DNA of 64,000 bases, from positions 32,973,214 to 33,037,213 of the forward strand of contig NC_135778.1 in assembly GCF_028453695.1 (NCBI RefSeq). Reading direction: 5' to 3'. The DNA comes from Augochlora pura. Its lineage: Eukaryota > Arthropoda > Insecta > Hymenoptera > Halictidae. Shown here one piece after another: positions 22,521 through 34,079 of the stretch. How positions within the stretch are numbered: the first letter of the stretch is position 1; each line of letters begins with the position of its first letter. The notes below the pieces were generated by a model. The model saw only the letters and a program-made list of their open reading frames with translations. It was not told the DNA's origin and did not search any database. A program made the position numbers and the translations under genes.

Positions 22521-22529
22521 GTAATTAAA

Positions 22530-22950
22530 CTATTGACATGGAACAAATTGCGTTTGATAAAGAAATCTATAGAGGTTTTGTAAAAAAAGATCGTTTGAGT
22601 GTGAGGTCTTTAGCTTTTCTTATATCAGTTTTTTCATTTTTCTATTCTTTATTTTATTCTTCCGTTAGAGTTAGGGGTGGATTCAAAAAATCGTAGCTCG
22701 GGCAATAATATAAATATCGACACGGAATAAACGCTATTTGATAACGATATCTATAAAGATTACGTATAAAAAATTGTTTCAGCGTGAAGTCTTTAGATTT
22801 TTTTATACAAATTTTCCTATTTTCCTACTCTTACTCCATATTATGGCTTCGTTCTATTCTTCGATTAGAGTTGGGGGTGGATTCAAAAAGTCGCAGCACA
22901 GGCAATAATATAAAAATCGACACGGGACAAACAACAATCGCATCAAGATC
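22530..22950 (+). repeat. Tandem array, ~184-200-bp units, 2.2 copies
   Basis: Units start gacatggaacaaattgcg (22535), gacacggaataaacgc (22719) and gacacgggacaaacaac (22919). Within each unit gtgaggtctttagcttttct aligns with gtgaagtctttagatttttt, and gttaggggtggattcaaaaa with gttgggggtggattcaaaaa. The third unit breaks off after about 30 bp at the GC-rich boundary. Confidence 0.85.
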
Positions 22951-23859
22951 TTCAGCAACAATTTTCCCATTTTCGAATTCGCTCGGGGTTGCAATTTCGG
23001 AGTCTTGCATCGTGTTCGCGTTTGTTCTGAAATCGAACAGGAGGTCCTGTGACAGCAAGATAGGATACAGTGGAACCGGTATTTCGCTGGAAACGCGGTG
23101 GATGAAATCGTCAGGCCGCGTGTCAATCCCTGGACCGGATCGAGAGGCCTTTCGAAAGAGGAAAAGGGTGATGGGGGCAAGCGGAGAGCGAAGAGAGAAA
23201 GAGAAAGAGAGAGAGAGAGAGAGAGGGAGAACAAGCGTCTCGGGGCACCGTGTGGACAACGATTTTCAGGGGGAGGACGAGCGGCATGGGAATAAAACAA
23301 GGAGGACACTAATTAGCGATTCCGAGAACCGAGAACACGAACCGTAGTACAGCACACACGGGGCCTTCTTCTGCCCCAGGGGCCCGGTAACGTGTTGGAT
23401 CCAGCTGGAACCCGTACCGAACGGGGACGAGGATGCACCGAGAGACGAGGGGACCAAAGGTCGAACAGCCAACGGAGAGGAGATAGAGAGACGGCGGGAA
23501 CGGACGGGAGAGAAGGAAGAGAGACGGGGAACCGTCCGAAAGATTCGGGCCAGCTACGAGTGTCAACTCGTGGAATGCCTTACCCTTGACCCTCCGGCGT
23601 CCACACGCTTCTCTCCCGGTTACTTTGTTTCTCTCACGAGTCCATATTGTGTCGTCCACTGAATTTTTATCCCCGCATTCCCCGTTTACGCCGATCGCAG
23701 ATAAAACCGCCGAAAAATACCAGCCGACGTAACGAATGTTAGAAACGCTAGGGCTTCGTGCTGCCAAATAAACTGACGCCGCGCTATGCCATCTTTTATG
23801 AGCAGCTTGGTAGCGCTGCGCCTATCGGCGGCTCCCTTAAATCTCGGCTGACGGACCAT
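22951..23859. other. GC-rich block with GA tract, no gene recognised
   Basis: Contains a (GA)n tract at 23193-23228 and scattered purine runs to about 23530. Open frames (22784-23347 plus, 22831-23309 minus, 23309-23767 minus) overlap each other and carry no domain. Confidence 0.5.
23303..23328 (+). repeat. 26-bp shared element with ACTAATTAG, copy 1
   Basis: The sequence aggacactaattagcgattc plus cgagaa recurs at 28541-28566 with a single difference. It includes TAATTAG, a typical homeodomain-binding core. See the paired copy. Confidence 0.5.
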
Positions 23860-23895
23860 TTAACACGTTTACTACTGAGCCGATTTTCGGAGGAT
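23860..23895 (+). mobile_element. Possible isolated TTAA-element terminus
   Basis: TTAACACGTTTACTACTGAG closely resembles the reverse-complemented right end of the TTAA element at 13927-14428 (TTAACCGCTTGACTACTGAG), 16 matches over 20. No matching second end was found, so it may be the remnant of one terminus. Confidence 0.35.
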
Positions 23896-23905
23896 CTCGT
23901 TCGGA

Positions 23906-24260
23906 CGCCAATATCTTCGTTTAAAGTAATAATTGTATGTATGGTAAAAGAATGATATTCGATGAAGAGTAATGTTTTAAACAGCAATGACTGAAAAGAA
24001 TGGTAAGGAATGATACTTTAAATAATAATACGTAAAAAGTATAGTATTCAGTAAGAAATAATATTCAGTTAAAGATGATCCGGATGTCAGCGTCTCCTCT
24101 GTTTAAAGTAATAATTGTAAGTAGAAGGATGATATTCAGTGAAGAATAATATTTTAAATAGTAGTAAGTAAAGAGAAGAGTAAGAAATGATATTTTAAAT
24201 AATAACAATTAAACGGTAATATTCAGTCAAAGATAATATAAAGTAAAAAATAGTTCTAAG
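23906..24260 (+). repeat. Two-copy tandem repeat, 182-bp period
   Basis: The sequence gtttaaagtaataattgta starts at 23919 and again at 24101. In both units it is followed by ggatgatattcagtgaagaa-type sequence, taatgttttaaac/taatattttaaat, and a second gatattttaaataataa block. The copies are clearly related, roughly 80% by eye. Confidence 0.8.
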
Positions 24261-24582
24261 ACTCTTCTCGTAGATCTCTTTCAAATACAGCTAACATAAC
24301 TGCATTCTGTTGTTTTTTTTTTCGAATTTCTATAGCTTGACTGATTAGGTGACCATTTAAAGTACACAAGTTGCCTGTGTGTACCTGTGCACGATCCGGT
24401 GTAACCGTAGTTCGATGTTCGGCAAAGCGAACATATTTTCCGTCACTGTCCAGATTTTGTCACGAAAGTCGAGCTTACGTTCGAGCCTCTGATCATCCTA
24501 ATCCAGGACGCAAACGCGTTCCATCACATGCTGATTACGCTGACGGGTCCACAAAGGCAGCGTCGGTGGAGAGGGGGGGAGA

Positions 24583-24617
<35 letters not shown>

Positions 24618-24920
24618 GGAGAGCGAACGTTGTAATCATTCCGCTGATCACTTCCTTATTCGTGATCGAACACGCCGGCCCGTTCCACGCGTTCCTGAAT
24701 TATTTCCAAACGTGACCGTCCGCTTCCACGTCCTTCACACCTACCCAGCTGAATGTTAATGCGCGTTTAGGCGATCGCCCGTACACCGTCGCGAGGCGCG
24801 GACCGACGTACGCGCCACACACGTCGACGAAAGTGTGCTACGAAACCCAATGCCGACGGTCATCTTCGAAAATCGGCCGAGGTTTTCGGTGATTGGAATA
24901 ATTATACGGGAAAAGTTTAC
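24261..24920. other. Mixed block with long G run, no gene recognised
   Basis: AT-rich then GC-rich. The open frame at 24371-24715 plus crosses the G run and encodes polyglycine there, so it is not credible as a gene. Confidence 0.5.
24584..24616 (+). repeat. Run of 33 consecutive G
   Basis: Uninterrupted guanine homopolymer preceded by a run of 7 G (24573-24579). It is a strong G-quadruplex candidate. Its exact length may not be reliable in an assembly. Confidence 0.9.
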
Positions 24921-24929
24921 AATCGCCGT

Positions 24930-25450
24930 GGACCGGTGGATTTTTTTTCGTGAATGTATTAAATGCGCGCTATCGAACGTCGTTTGTTTCGTGCCGATAT
25001 AAAAAATATTGTCCGAGATACGATTTTTGAATCGGTGCTTAAGTCTGGTCGAAAAATTCAACGGAGGCATCGTATCCAGTATGGAGAACGGGGAAAAATT
25101 ATAAATAGAGATCTGGAAGACTCGGATTGGACTGAATTTTTCTCATGAATCTGTATAGTTTATATAATTAAATAACGTTTGTTTCACGTTGATATTTTAA
25201 TTATTAACCGAGTTACGATTTTCCAACTATGAGTCTGACCATAAAATCTAACTATCTCGTAAATCGAGTGAGGATTCTGAAATGTGTATAAATTATATGA
25301 AAAAAATAAAGGTGACTCTGGATCTCGTAGATTTTTTTCTTGAATCTATATATACTTTCTTCTATCAAATGCCATCGGTTTCGTGTCAACACTATTAATA
25401 TTTTCCAAGTAACACTTTTTCAAATCCACCCTTATCGTCTTGGCTCATAT
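24930..25450 (+). repeat. Tandem array, 193-bp period, ~2.7 copies
   Basis: Units are anchored by attttttttcgtgaatgtatt (24942), atttttctcatgaatctgta (25136) and atttttttcttgaatctata (25329). Downstream, cgtttgtttcgtgccgatat, cgtttgtttcacgttgatat and atcggtttcgtgtcaacact align, followed by cgagatacgatttttgaatc, cgagttacgattttccaact and caagtaacactttttcaaat. The copies are diverged but collinear. Confidence 0.85.
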
Positions 25451-26329
25451 AAAGTATTATTTTATAATATATTTTGCACAAATCTACTTCCACGGCCGCA
25501 ATTCCTGTTAAAAGCTATATAATTTCGCATACGGTGCATCGTCGTACCTCCCCCGGTTCCCGAGATATTTGCGGATTTAGTCACCTCCGATATCGGGACG
25601 CTTGCACCCCTTCGACGTGATCGCCGAGGAAATAAATTCCGGCGCTTTCTATTCGAGGGCATCATTGAAACAGCAATCCCGTGGGATCGGGGAATGTGTC
25701 AAAAGGTCCGGGACCAGGGATTACAGATGTCGTTTTTGCCGGAGTAGGTCCAGCAAACGGTTCACAGTCTTCGAAAGGACATCGTTAGCGCGTAGCCGGA
25801 GCCCGGGTCACGGTGTACGCGTGTCGTGCGACGCGGTCCACGGATGTCTGCACGTCCGTTCGCGTCGGCGATATAGAACGGCAACGGAATAAAGCAGAAA
25901 CGTGACCGGCGCTCCTCGCAATTTACGTCAAAAGCGGCGTCGTGGATTCCCGCATACCGAATAACGACGTCGTCGAGAATAATGTCGCCTATGTAGATTC
26001 GATCCCGATAGGAAAATACCGCGCCGGCCGTCTCTCCACGGATCCCACGTCGAAAAAGAACCGAGACCAAACGGAACAGGGTGTTCTTCCCACTGGTCGA
26101 CTGTTGTCCGGCCAGATGAAACGGACGGATAAAAGGAAAAGGGTCGGCACGCCTAACCGACCGCCATCGGCTAACTAACCATAGTCTTTTCCGCAATTCA
26201 CTTTCGTTGGGACAATTTAGTTGTCCGGTGAAACTCGACGCGAACCTTCGGGATTCCATCGAGACTATTCGGAAGAGATCGAGTCAACGCGCGGAAGGGA
26301 CTATCAAGATATAACTGGGACTATCGGGC
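25451..26329. other. GC-rich block, no gene recognised
   Basis: Open frames at 25762-26259 minus (165 residues) and 25602-26178 plus overlap and have no domain that I recognise. No RNA gene seen. Confidence 0.45.
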
Positions 26330-26780
26330 CGAGATCGAGTCAATATTGATTCGAGACTTGATCGAGATATGATCACGAGTGACTCGAGAATCAACAAACT
26401 CTGGGATGAGACATAATTTGGACACTTTGGCCAAAATTGAGTCTGGATTGAGTGAAGATTTAGTCGAGACAGGGTCAGGAGTGACTCAAGAATTGAGCAA
26501 GTCTGAGTCAAGACTTAATGGAGAGACTTGCGTAAAAATTGAGTTTGGATTAAGTCAAGACTTGGTCGAGATATTGTCAAGAGTGACTTAAAGATTAAGC
26601 AAGTCTGAAACAATACTTAATGGAGAGACTTTGGTCATAACTGCATTAACATTGACTGAAGATTTAATCAAGATATGATCAGAAGTCCCTAGAGACTTGA
26701 GCAAGTTTAAGACAAAATATAATCGAGAGAATTGTATCAAGAATGACTCAAGATTTGATCAAGAGTAATTCGAAATATAA
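26330..26780 (+). repeat. 102-bp tandem array, ~4 copies
   Basis: Units begin tcgagatatgatcacgagtg (26362), tcgagacagggtcaggagtg (26464), tcgagatattgtcaagagtg (26566) and tcaagatatgatcagaagtc (26668), exactly 102 bp apart each time. Each unit itself contains shorter echoes of gagtcaagacttgatc. The open frames through it (26379-26591 plus, 26284-26511 minus) simply translate the repeat. Confidence 0.9.
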
Positions 26781-27620
26781 CAAGGACTGTTAGGTGAGAA
26801 CTTGATTAATCCTTGTCAAAGGCAATCGTAATTACATCACACCTCCCGTATCACGACTTAATCGAGACTTGATCAAAGTCTGCTTAGCGTGGGCAAGTTC
26901 TTGCGAATACTACGCGAAGACTTGTGAACGATTCGAAGATGACGGCGGAGAGGCGATTCGAGTCGGGGTATCGTGAGAAGGACGAGCATTTGGCCACGTG
27001 ATAGATAATGACAATTTCGCGTCAGGGTTGGACTAACGAGGAGGTTGGGCTGCGGCCGGAGGTCCTCGAGCGTCCAGTGGAAGGAAGGAAGTAAAGAAGA
27101 GGACTGGCTCCTGAGGCCGGTCGTCCTTTGGTCCAGCAGTCGGTCAGCCTTAGCCTTAGCAGCGGAGCGGCACAATGCGTCCCGGCAACGGATAGCAGTT
27201 TTTTGCCCAATTGAATTGAATGTAAAACACGGCCTTACATCAATCTGAGCCGCGAGGCTGAGTGACCGGAGTGATTTAAGTATCGGCTTCACCGCGGTCT
27301 TTAGAGCTTTCGTACGTGCCCGGGCACTGGCTGCGGACAAGAGAGGAGTCGCTTGCGTTCAGTCCAGTCGAATCGAATCGAATCGAAACGAATCGAATCG
27401 AAGTGGAGTGGCGTTAAGGTACACCGTCCCCGGTCGCCTTTCTTTCCGAGAGCCGTTTCGGTTAGGGGAACCTTGGGGGTCGTTCAACTTGGCTGCTCGA
27501 TCGAGGGGATGATCCTGTCCCCTTTGATAGAACGACTGCTTCAATCTTCTCGGCTGCTAAGAGACTCGGGCTTGCGTCTCTCCTGAGTTATCGAATCGGT
27601 CCCACAAATGATCCTTGCTG
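26781..27620. other. GC-rich core between two opposed arrays
   Basis: This lies between the 102-bp array and the reverse-oriented array. A 155-residue minus-strand frame (26873-27340) is rich in serine, arginine and leucine and has no domain; overlapping frames exist on both strands. A short (GAATC)n pentamer repeat lies at about 27368-27402. I do not recognise a gene. Confidence 0.5.
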
Positions 27621-28390
27621 AAATTTTGCCCCCTGTCTTGATAGAGTCTCAGAATTCCGAGGCGAACTCTTTACTCTGTTTTGATCTAGTATCGAGTTAG
27701 TCTTTGGCAAATCGGTGTCGTCGAATCTTGACTCAGACTTAAAAATCTCGACTCTGTCTGTGATTTAATTTGATTCGGACTTAATCACATCTTGACACAG
27801 TCTTGATTGGATCTTGATCAAGTCTTGACTCACTGTTAGCGACATAGTCTTGATAAATTCTTGATACAGTTGATAATCTCGCACAAGTCTTGACGAAACT
27901 GAATCCATCAAATCTTTACTCAGTCTTTATAAAACACCTATGCAGTCCATGATTCAGATCGATTCTTGTCACAATATTGATCAAGTCTTGACTTAATCTT
28001 GATTTAGTCTTCATTGAGTCTTGACTCAGTATTGCACAAAGAGTCTTGATCTTAGTAAAATCGTGGTCAAATATTCCTGAACGAATCTTGATAGTCTTGC
28101 ATAAGTCTTGACTCAGTCCTTCTCAAATATTCCTCATAAAATCTCAATATTCTTGCGCAAGTCTTGTCTCAGTCCCTGTCAAATATTCCCGATAAAATCT
28201 CAATAGTCCTGACTGAATCTTACCAATGACTTGCCTAGTTTGTTCTAAATATATCTCGCTCAATTCTTGATACTAATAATAATTAAATTTTCGGTAACAA
28301 TTCTAATTGACTCATGATAGTCTTGCACCAGTCTTGACTCAATATAAACTGAAAACACTCGACCAAATCTCGTTTCAGTCCCTATCATCT
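27621..28390 (-). repeat. AAGTCTTGACTC-type degenerate array, opposite orientation
   Basis: Dense degenerate copies of gtcttgactcagtcttgat, the reverse complement of the theme in 26330-26780. A better-preserved pair has a 56-bp period: gtcttgactcagtccttctc at 28105 and gtcttgtctcagtccctgtc at 28161, both continuing aaatattcc..ataaaatctcaat. Elsewhere the units are irregular. Confidence 0.8.
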
Positions 28391-28900
28391 ATGCCTCTAG
28401 TTTGACCGAAAGGGGGGTCCGGAGACTGTAGCCAGGGTCCAGCTCGGATTCGAGCGGGCGTCAGTCAGTCTGCCGTAGGAATCGGCCGGGTTTCGAATCA
28501 GATTCGACCGGACCGTTGATTGGAAAGGAAGAAAGCGAGAAGGACACTAATTAGTGATTCCGAGAAAGGGGACCCGGAGCGGCGCGGCGCGGCACGGCGG
28601 GGACCAGCACGGCGGATCAAATCGACGAAGATGCCTCGATACGTCCGAGGTGTGAAGGTCCGCGAAGAAGCGTGTCTCGGCATTCGAGAAATTCGTCGAA
28701 GAAATCGATAAACCTTCGACGCTTCCGATCTTTTGCGCCGCGAACAACCGGCGTTCCCCGAATAGCTTCGATCTCGTATAAAAAAAAAACAGCCGCGCAG
28801 GCTCGCAATTAACGCTTTCGGAGGCGTCCCGGCCGTGGAATCGTCCATCTAAGTCCCCCGGGGCCCCTTGAAAAGGAAAACGACATTTGAAATTTAAATT
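28391..28900. other. GC-rich block, no gene recognised
   Basis: Overlapping domain-free frames on both strands (28498-28848 minus, 28520-28711 plus). Includes short GGCGC iterations near 28577 and the second copy of the ACTAATTAG element. Confidence 0.5.
28541..28566 (+). repeat. 26-bp shared element with ACTAATTAG, copy 2
   Basis: The sequence aggacactaattagtgattc plus cgagaa matches 23303-23328 except at one position. Here the centre cactaattagtg is a perfect 12-bp palindrome. Both copies sit in GC-rich blocks with purine-rich flanks. It could be a duplicated regulatory site or a small repeat remnant. Confidence 0.5.
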
Positions 28901-29700
28901 TCGCGGGCTTCCTTGGTGCCACTAGGCTCGGCGTTCCTGTCGTTATTGTATGTTTATATGTTATTGTCGTTGTTGTATTCCTGTCGTTGATGTCAGCGAT
29001 ATTTACGATGTTTGCGATATTAATGTTTGAAAGTAATGATAACAATATTTTAGTATCATTTTGATTACAAAATAATAACAATGCGTAACAAAATATTAGT
29101 AACAATGTGATCGTGTTAGCTACTTGTTCGAAAGTGAAAAAATGTCCAGATGTAATCAGGGGAACATAAGTCTCGCGAATAATGTACATGAGATTGCGAA
29201 TATTTATAGAAAATAAAAATCTTATAGAACGTTTTAAAAGTATTAGAGCCAAGTATAATTTAATTTCTTTCTATAATAATTTCAATAAGCTGAAATTAGT
29301 GCACCAACACTTTCAGTTACAGACTCATTAGTTCTCCTATTGTTCCTACAGTTCTACAGCTATTTAATTAATTATACTTATTCAATCAATTAAAATCGAC
29401 TAATAATGAACTGGTAATTTAAAAGCACTACGTTAGAATGACCAGGTACTACAAGCCGAAGATTAATTAAACATTTTCGAGCCTGTGTCTACTGACATAT
29501 ATATTTTTTTCTATTTGCGTTCACATAATATATCATCATCGTTCGTCCAAAGACATCTGGGACACCCTGTATAGTTACTTCTTCTATCCCGTAAACCTAC
29601 ATATGGAGTCTACACAATAAATAATACACCTGCGAATGTAACCGGTACCAAACAGCGACCGCCCTAGTTACTTCCACGAAGCAGGAAACGCGTCGAGTGG
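28901..29700. other. AT-rich stretch, no gene recognised
   Basis: A 147-residue minus frame (28809-29252) spans the GC/AT boundary and has no domain. A possible mariner-like end is listed separately. Confidence 0.45.
29549..29574 (-). mobile_element. Possible orphan mariner-like terminus
   Basis: Reverse-complemented, the site reads TATACAGGGTGTCCCAGATG. TA followed by CAGGGTGTCCCA is a common terminus of insect mariner-like elements. No partner end or transposase is recognisable nearby. Confidence 0.4.
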
Positions 29701-30397
29701 GAATCTAGGGAATACGGTGGTAGAGGGGGGGGGAGGGGGGGGGGGCAGAAACGGTACGAAAGAAAAGACAAAGAAACGAACCAGAATCACGTAACTCCGG
29801 TAACAAGGGGTTAATTGTCCCGCGATGTCGCAGGCTCTTGTGTCCCTCAGGATCGTAGCCGAGCGTCGTTTCGTGAGGGGGATGGGAGGACGGCGGCGGG
29901 AGGGGGGGGCAGGGGGGGGGGCTGAGGGACAATGGGTCGCGTTCCCAGATGCGTGAAAAAAAGGAACCAGAGGCGGGAATGTTGTTCGCCGACGGAGTTT
30001 GTCACCGTGGAACGCTACATTATACCATTAAGGGCGCCCGAAATAGAAGGGGGTTTTGGACGGGGCGGGGGTGGCTCGAGTTCCACGGCCGCGCACATTT
30101 GCCACGGGGGCTCCCCCTCAAGATTTACTATGGATTCGGGAGCGCTTGGAATCCGGTCGAATCCGTGTATCGATTAAATTTTTATTATCCTTTAATTCAC
30201 TCGGTTTTACGAGGAGGGGGGCGCCCCGTCCCGTCGCGGTTCATCTCCCCCCCCCCCCCCCCACCCACCCGATAAATTATTTATCGTCGCGCACGATGAC
30301 GGCCTGCCATGATGCGCGACCTGCTAGAAAAAACCGCGGCAGATTTCGGTCGGGGATAAAAGAATTCCTGGTGGAAAGGTTCGCGAGATTTTGTTAA
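29701..30397. other. GC-rich block with G and C runs, no gene recognised
   Basis: G-rich patches at 29725-29745 and 29901-29921 and a run of 16 C at 30247-30262. Open frames on the plus strand (29932-30177, 29949-30275, 30056-30397) overlap one another and have no domain. Confidence 0.5.
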
Positions 30398-31170
30398 TTA
30401 ACACGTCGGGTGACGATTATCGACCCTTAAAGCACTGGCAAAATCAAAGTAATTTTATCAGTGAAAGTGTAAAGTTAAAATTCATCGATGGTATTTTTTT
30501 ATCTCTTTTTCTGCTTTGAACATTACAATACAAACTAAAAAAAAAGTGTATGTTAACCGTATGTGATCTACGTGGTTCTTAAAGTATTAATTGCCGCTCT
30601 GTTGCGGTATAATTTTTAGTGGGTTTTGAAACAGTAAGCGTGGCAAAATATTTTTCGATAGATATCAAATGTTTGTGTTAATAATTATTTTTATTAAAAT
30701 TATAATAATCGTGAACAATATAAATACACTTATATAACAATCGCTGTCGGTAATATCAATATAATCAAATAATGTTACAATTATCCTCTTTGTTTTTATT
30801 GAGTTGTATTCATAATAATCTTGTACGAGGTTTTTACTAAAATAAATAAGAATGTTATTACAATTATTAAATATATCTGAAACCAATTTCGTTAAAATTT
30901 AGTGTGCAATTGATGCAAGGTAATTATTGACTAATTAAAGATAAATGTACGTTTATTTATCAACAAAGTAACAACTAAATTCATTTTAACATTAGATTCT
31001 TCTTCTTAATATTATTACTATTATATTATATCTTATTACATCATTATTATATTATTATATAGATAGTCCACCTAATAAATAATAAAAATAAGTAAAAATT
31101 ACACCCCATTGCGACTCAAACGTACAGTCATTTACACATTTTACTTTTCAATTTTATGAACACTATGGGT
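30398..31170. other. AT-rich stretch, nothing recognised
   Basis: Starts with TTAACACGTCGGGTGACG, which vaguely resembles the TTAA-element termini. The rest is low-complexity AT sequence including TATTA iterations at about 31010-31065. Confidence 0.45.
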
Positions 31171-32390
31171 GTTTGTTGCACCACAGCAATGGCCGTGTCC
31201 CCTATCAGGCCCCTAGACAGTTCAGCGAGGATCAAAGCAGCGGACTTACCTTTAGTTTACACTTATATGGTTAGATTAGGGTTGCCGTGTATTTTTCTAT
31301 CGGCGGGGTACGTGTTACCCTCAACGTGACTTACATGCCAGGTAGCAGCGTCCGACGGCGATCGTTTAGGGTACATCGGGAAGGCGGCGCGGCGCGAGTG
31401 CTCACGAAATTTATGTCGCGGAAACGGGTTAGTTATAGCGAGCACCGGCGCACTCGGAGGAAAGTCTGTCTCGGGGACCACCGTGTTCGTTAACACGACG
31501 GGCCCGGTCGATCCATCAGACCGTTCGCCTTCTGATCACCTAAAACTCGTGTTCTTCTGCGGACGGGGGCTCACGGGAATAAAGTCGAGTTCGACAGGGA
31601 CGTATCGTTCCGACGCGCCGCGAATTTATTGTCGGGGATTCCTCGTCCATAGGCGACGCGCCGCGACGTGGCCCTGCACCAGCATCTGGACCGTTTTATG
31701 ATAATTGGGTGCGTGGCTCGCCGGCTACGGCCTTTTTGCGCGTCGGGCCCAGCAAAAACCGGCATTTCCAATTCCACGGCAAATTATCGAAGTGTTTCAT
31801 TATAGAATCACTCCTGAAACCATGAAATCCGAACGACCCTGTTCCAGTACGTTTCGAATGATAAATAATCGGACAAAAATTTTTGCACCGCTTATCGGAA
31901 CTCGTGTTCGGCTAACAAGAGAGAAAAAAAACGGTCAGTCGGACCGTTCGACTGATTTTTGGTTACCTGACCCATATACATGGGCCTCGCTATAACAATT
32001 CCTCTGCTCGAATATACGTTGTCCAGGATTGTCCAGAAACATTGTCCAGCAATCAGTATCAAATTTTTAAAAAATCGTTTTTCGAAGGCTTGTGACTTAT
32101 ATGCAATAAATGGGCCTGATTATGGAAAGTATGCTTCGACATTAGGACTCAGAATTGTTCAGAGAATTTTGCGAGTAACCGTTATGGAAATGAAAAATAA
32201 GATCAATATTCGAAGGCTGCGTCTGGCGATGACTCGGACGCAACAGGGGCCTTATGCGCTAAGGCCCCGCGAACTACCGAGCGTCATGGTCCAGGAGAAG
32301 TTGCCAAATAACCAGCGGCGAAATGTGAAAAAATTGCTGTTCGCCGAGCCTCGAATGGTCTCGATCGCGGGGCCAGTCGGGGCCCGATGG
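31171..32390. other. GC-rich to mixed block, no gene recognised
   Basis: On the minus strand aaagGTAAGTcc (donor at about 31246-31251) is a consensus splice donor, but the sequence upstream of it in that direction encodes nothing recognisable. Open frames at 31263-31496 minus, 31571-31777 minus and 31705-32411 plus lack domains. Confidence 0.4.
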
Positions 32391-33424
32391 CCGGCTTCGG
32401 TGTCGCCGTGACGTCCTGGTCTGTGATCGCGGTTCGTAGACGCGCTGGTGCGTCGAGGACTCTCGGTGGGTTGGGAGAGGCAAGGCAAGGGAAGAAGGCA
32501 AGGCAGAGGCAAAAGGGAACGAAAGGAAAGGAAACGGAGGACTCCTACACCAGTGGGCCTCACGTACGGGTCCAGGGCGGCTCGGTGGCCGGTGTGAGTA
32601 AAGGTGGATACCACGGGACAGCCAGGTATACCGTGGCTCTACCAAACCGTTGTCTTAAGGCTACCATATATTACGTCTGATGCCGTGGGGCTCTCGGTTA
32701 GGCGGTCCTCGTCGGGCCCGGGCCCGTGGCGTCGCTCCGTCCCACTCTGGCCCTCGGGTCCGCTCACTTCCTCGATGGAGGGAGCGCGGCCCGGAGAGAG
32801 GGAGCCGAGCAAGAGGTCCCACAGGCCCCGTGTCGTCGCGGGCATTCCTGGAGCTGATTTTATTTGTAGGATGTCAACCAGTCGGAGCCACGGAGGGACC
32901 AACCGAGGGACGCAGAATGCCAGGGCCCCGTGGACCGAGAGAGAGGCCCTCTCTCCGCCAGGTGGGAAGAGGATCGAGGCCCGCGGAGCCGCGGTGCCGC
33001 GGTGCCGCGGTGGGAGGGTGCCGCTGGGCTGGCTTCGAGGAGACCCGGAGACAGTGAGGAGCTCCGCGCACGGGCATGGGACCCGGATCGGACCCAGACC
33101 GGACCCGACAGCACCAAACGGCAATTAATTCCCCTCTGGATTTATCGTGTCCAACTCCACCGATCGGGACCCGTGGATCCTATTACCCCCCGCCCCGGCA
33201 AGTCCCCTCTGGCTAAGCTCCCGGGACCCATCATTTTTCCTCGACTACGCGGGCCCAGCACGTCCCACTGCCAATCACTTTGACGCTTCCGTCAGACTTC
33301 CGCGGAAACTGGACCCCCTGCGAACTCGACTCGGGGGCCTGATGTCTGCTTTCGCGAGTCGGAACTATGATCCAACCGGGCTCTGATCGGGTAGACGGTA
33401 AAACGTAGCCGAGAAGTAGATAGG
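32391..33424. other. GC-rich block, no gene recognised
   Basis: Up to six overlapping open frames on both strands (for example 32604-33128 plus and 32639-33124 minus), a signature of GC-rich non-coding DNA. GGGCCC and GGGACC hexamers are frequent. A 3-copy 8-bp repeat, gccgcggt, lies at 32988-33011. Confidence 0.5.
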
Positions 33425-34060
33425 AGGGTGTGCTCAAACTTAGTCAAACTGTGTCAAACGAGTATGTAAACGTTTTTGCGATTGTACATTTATCTGTAAG
33501 GCAACTTGACTGGCTAATCACGTTATTAATATAGGAGAGAGTTCTAACAGTATTCTAAATAAAGTTAAATAAGAGTAGATTTGCTCAAGCCATGTCAAAC
33601 AATTTTGCAAAATTTTCATTGGTGGTGGAGTCTTCTGTGAAACTACTTGAACAGCTCTAACAGTTCTAAAGACAAGACGTTATCCTTATTAGTTAAGGAC
33701 ACGTTACCACGTAAATATAAGTCCCAAGATCGACGCTGAATTGAAGCAAACTTGTTCAAACTATGTCACACCAGTGTCTAAAATTTTGTTAGTTGATATG
33801 TTTGTATATAGAGCTACCTAAATAAATCCGAAAGTTTTAAGAACAAAAAGGAGTCCGTATGTCATTTTCTGTTCCCAAAGCAGAAGTTAAGTTAGGGCAA
33901 ACTTGATCAAATAAGTGTACTAAAATAGTGTATGCTAATATATTGACCTATAAATCCATCTGAACTGTTTTTACAATTCTAAAGCAGAATTTAGATTAAA
34001 ACAATCTTGCGCAAACTCGATCAAACTAGTTTGAAATATTTCATAGGTTTAAGTAGTGAT
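33425..34060 (+). repeat. Degenerate tandem array, ~110-165-bp spacing
   Basis: The phrase caaact.gatcaaac recurs: ctcaaacttagtcaaactgt (33433), ttgctcaagccatgtcaaac (33581), gcaaacttgttcaaactatg (33747), ggcaaacttgatcaaataag (33896) and gcgcaaactcgatcaaacta (34009). A second shared element, agttctaacag/agctctaacag/agttttaagaac, lies between them. The units are badly decayed. Confidence 0.55.
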
Positions 34061-34079
34061 TTAGGTTATTTTGTCAAGG

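Noticed and set aside
22784..23347. 187-residue plus-strand open frame
   Set aside because: Starts inside a tandem repeat and ends through a GA tract; overlapping minus-strand frames are equally long.
26873..27340. 155-residue minus-strand open frame between opposed arrays
   Set aside because: Low-complexity Ser/Arg/Leu composition, frames open on the other strand, no family recognised.
31240..31260. Minus-strand consensus splice donor AAGGTAAGT
   Set aside because: No credible coding exon upstream on that strand; single donor matches occur by chance in 64 kb.
32604..33128. 174-residue plus and 161-residue minus open frames over the same bases
   Set aside because: Simultaneous openness on both strands fits GC-rich non-coding DNA; no domain in either.
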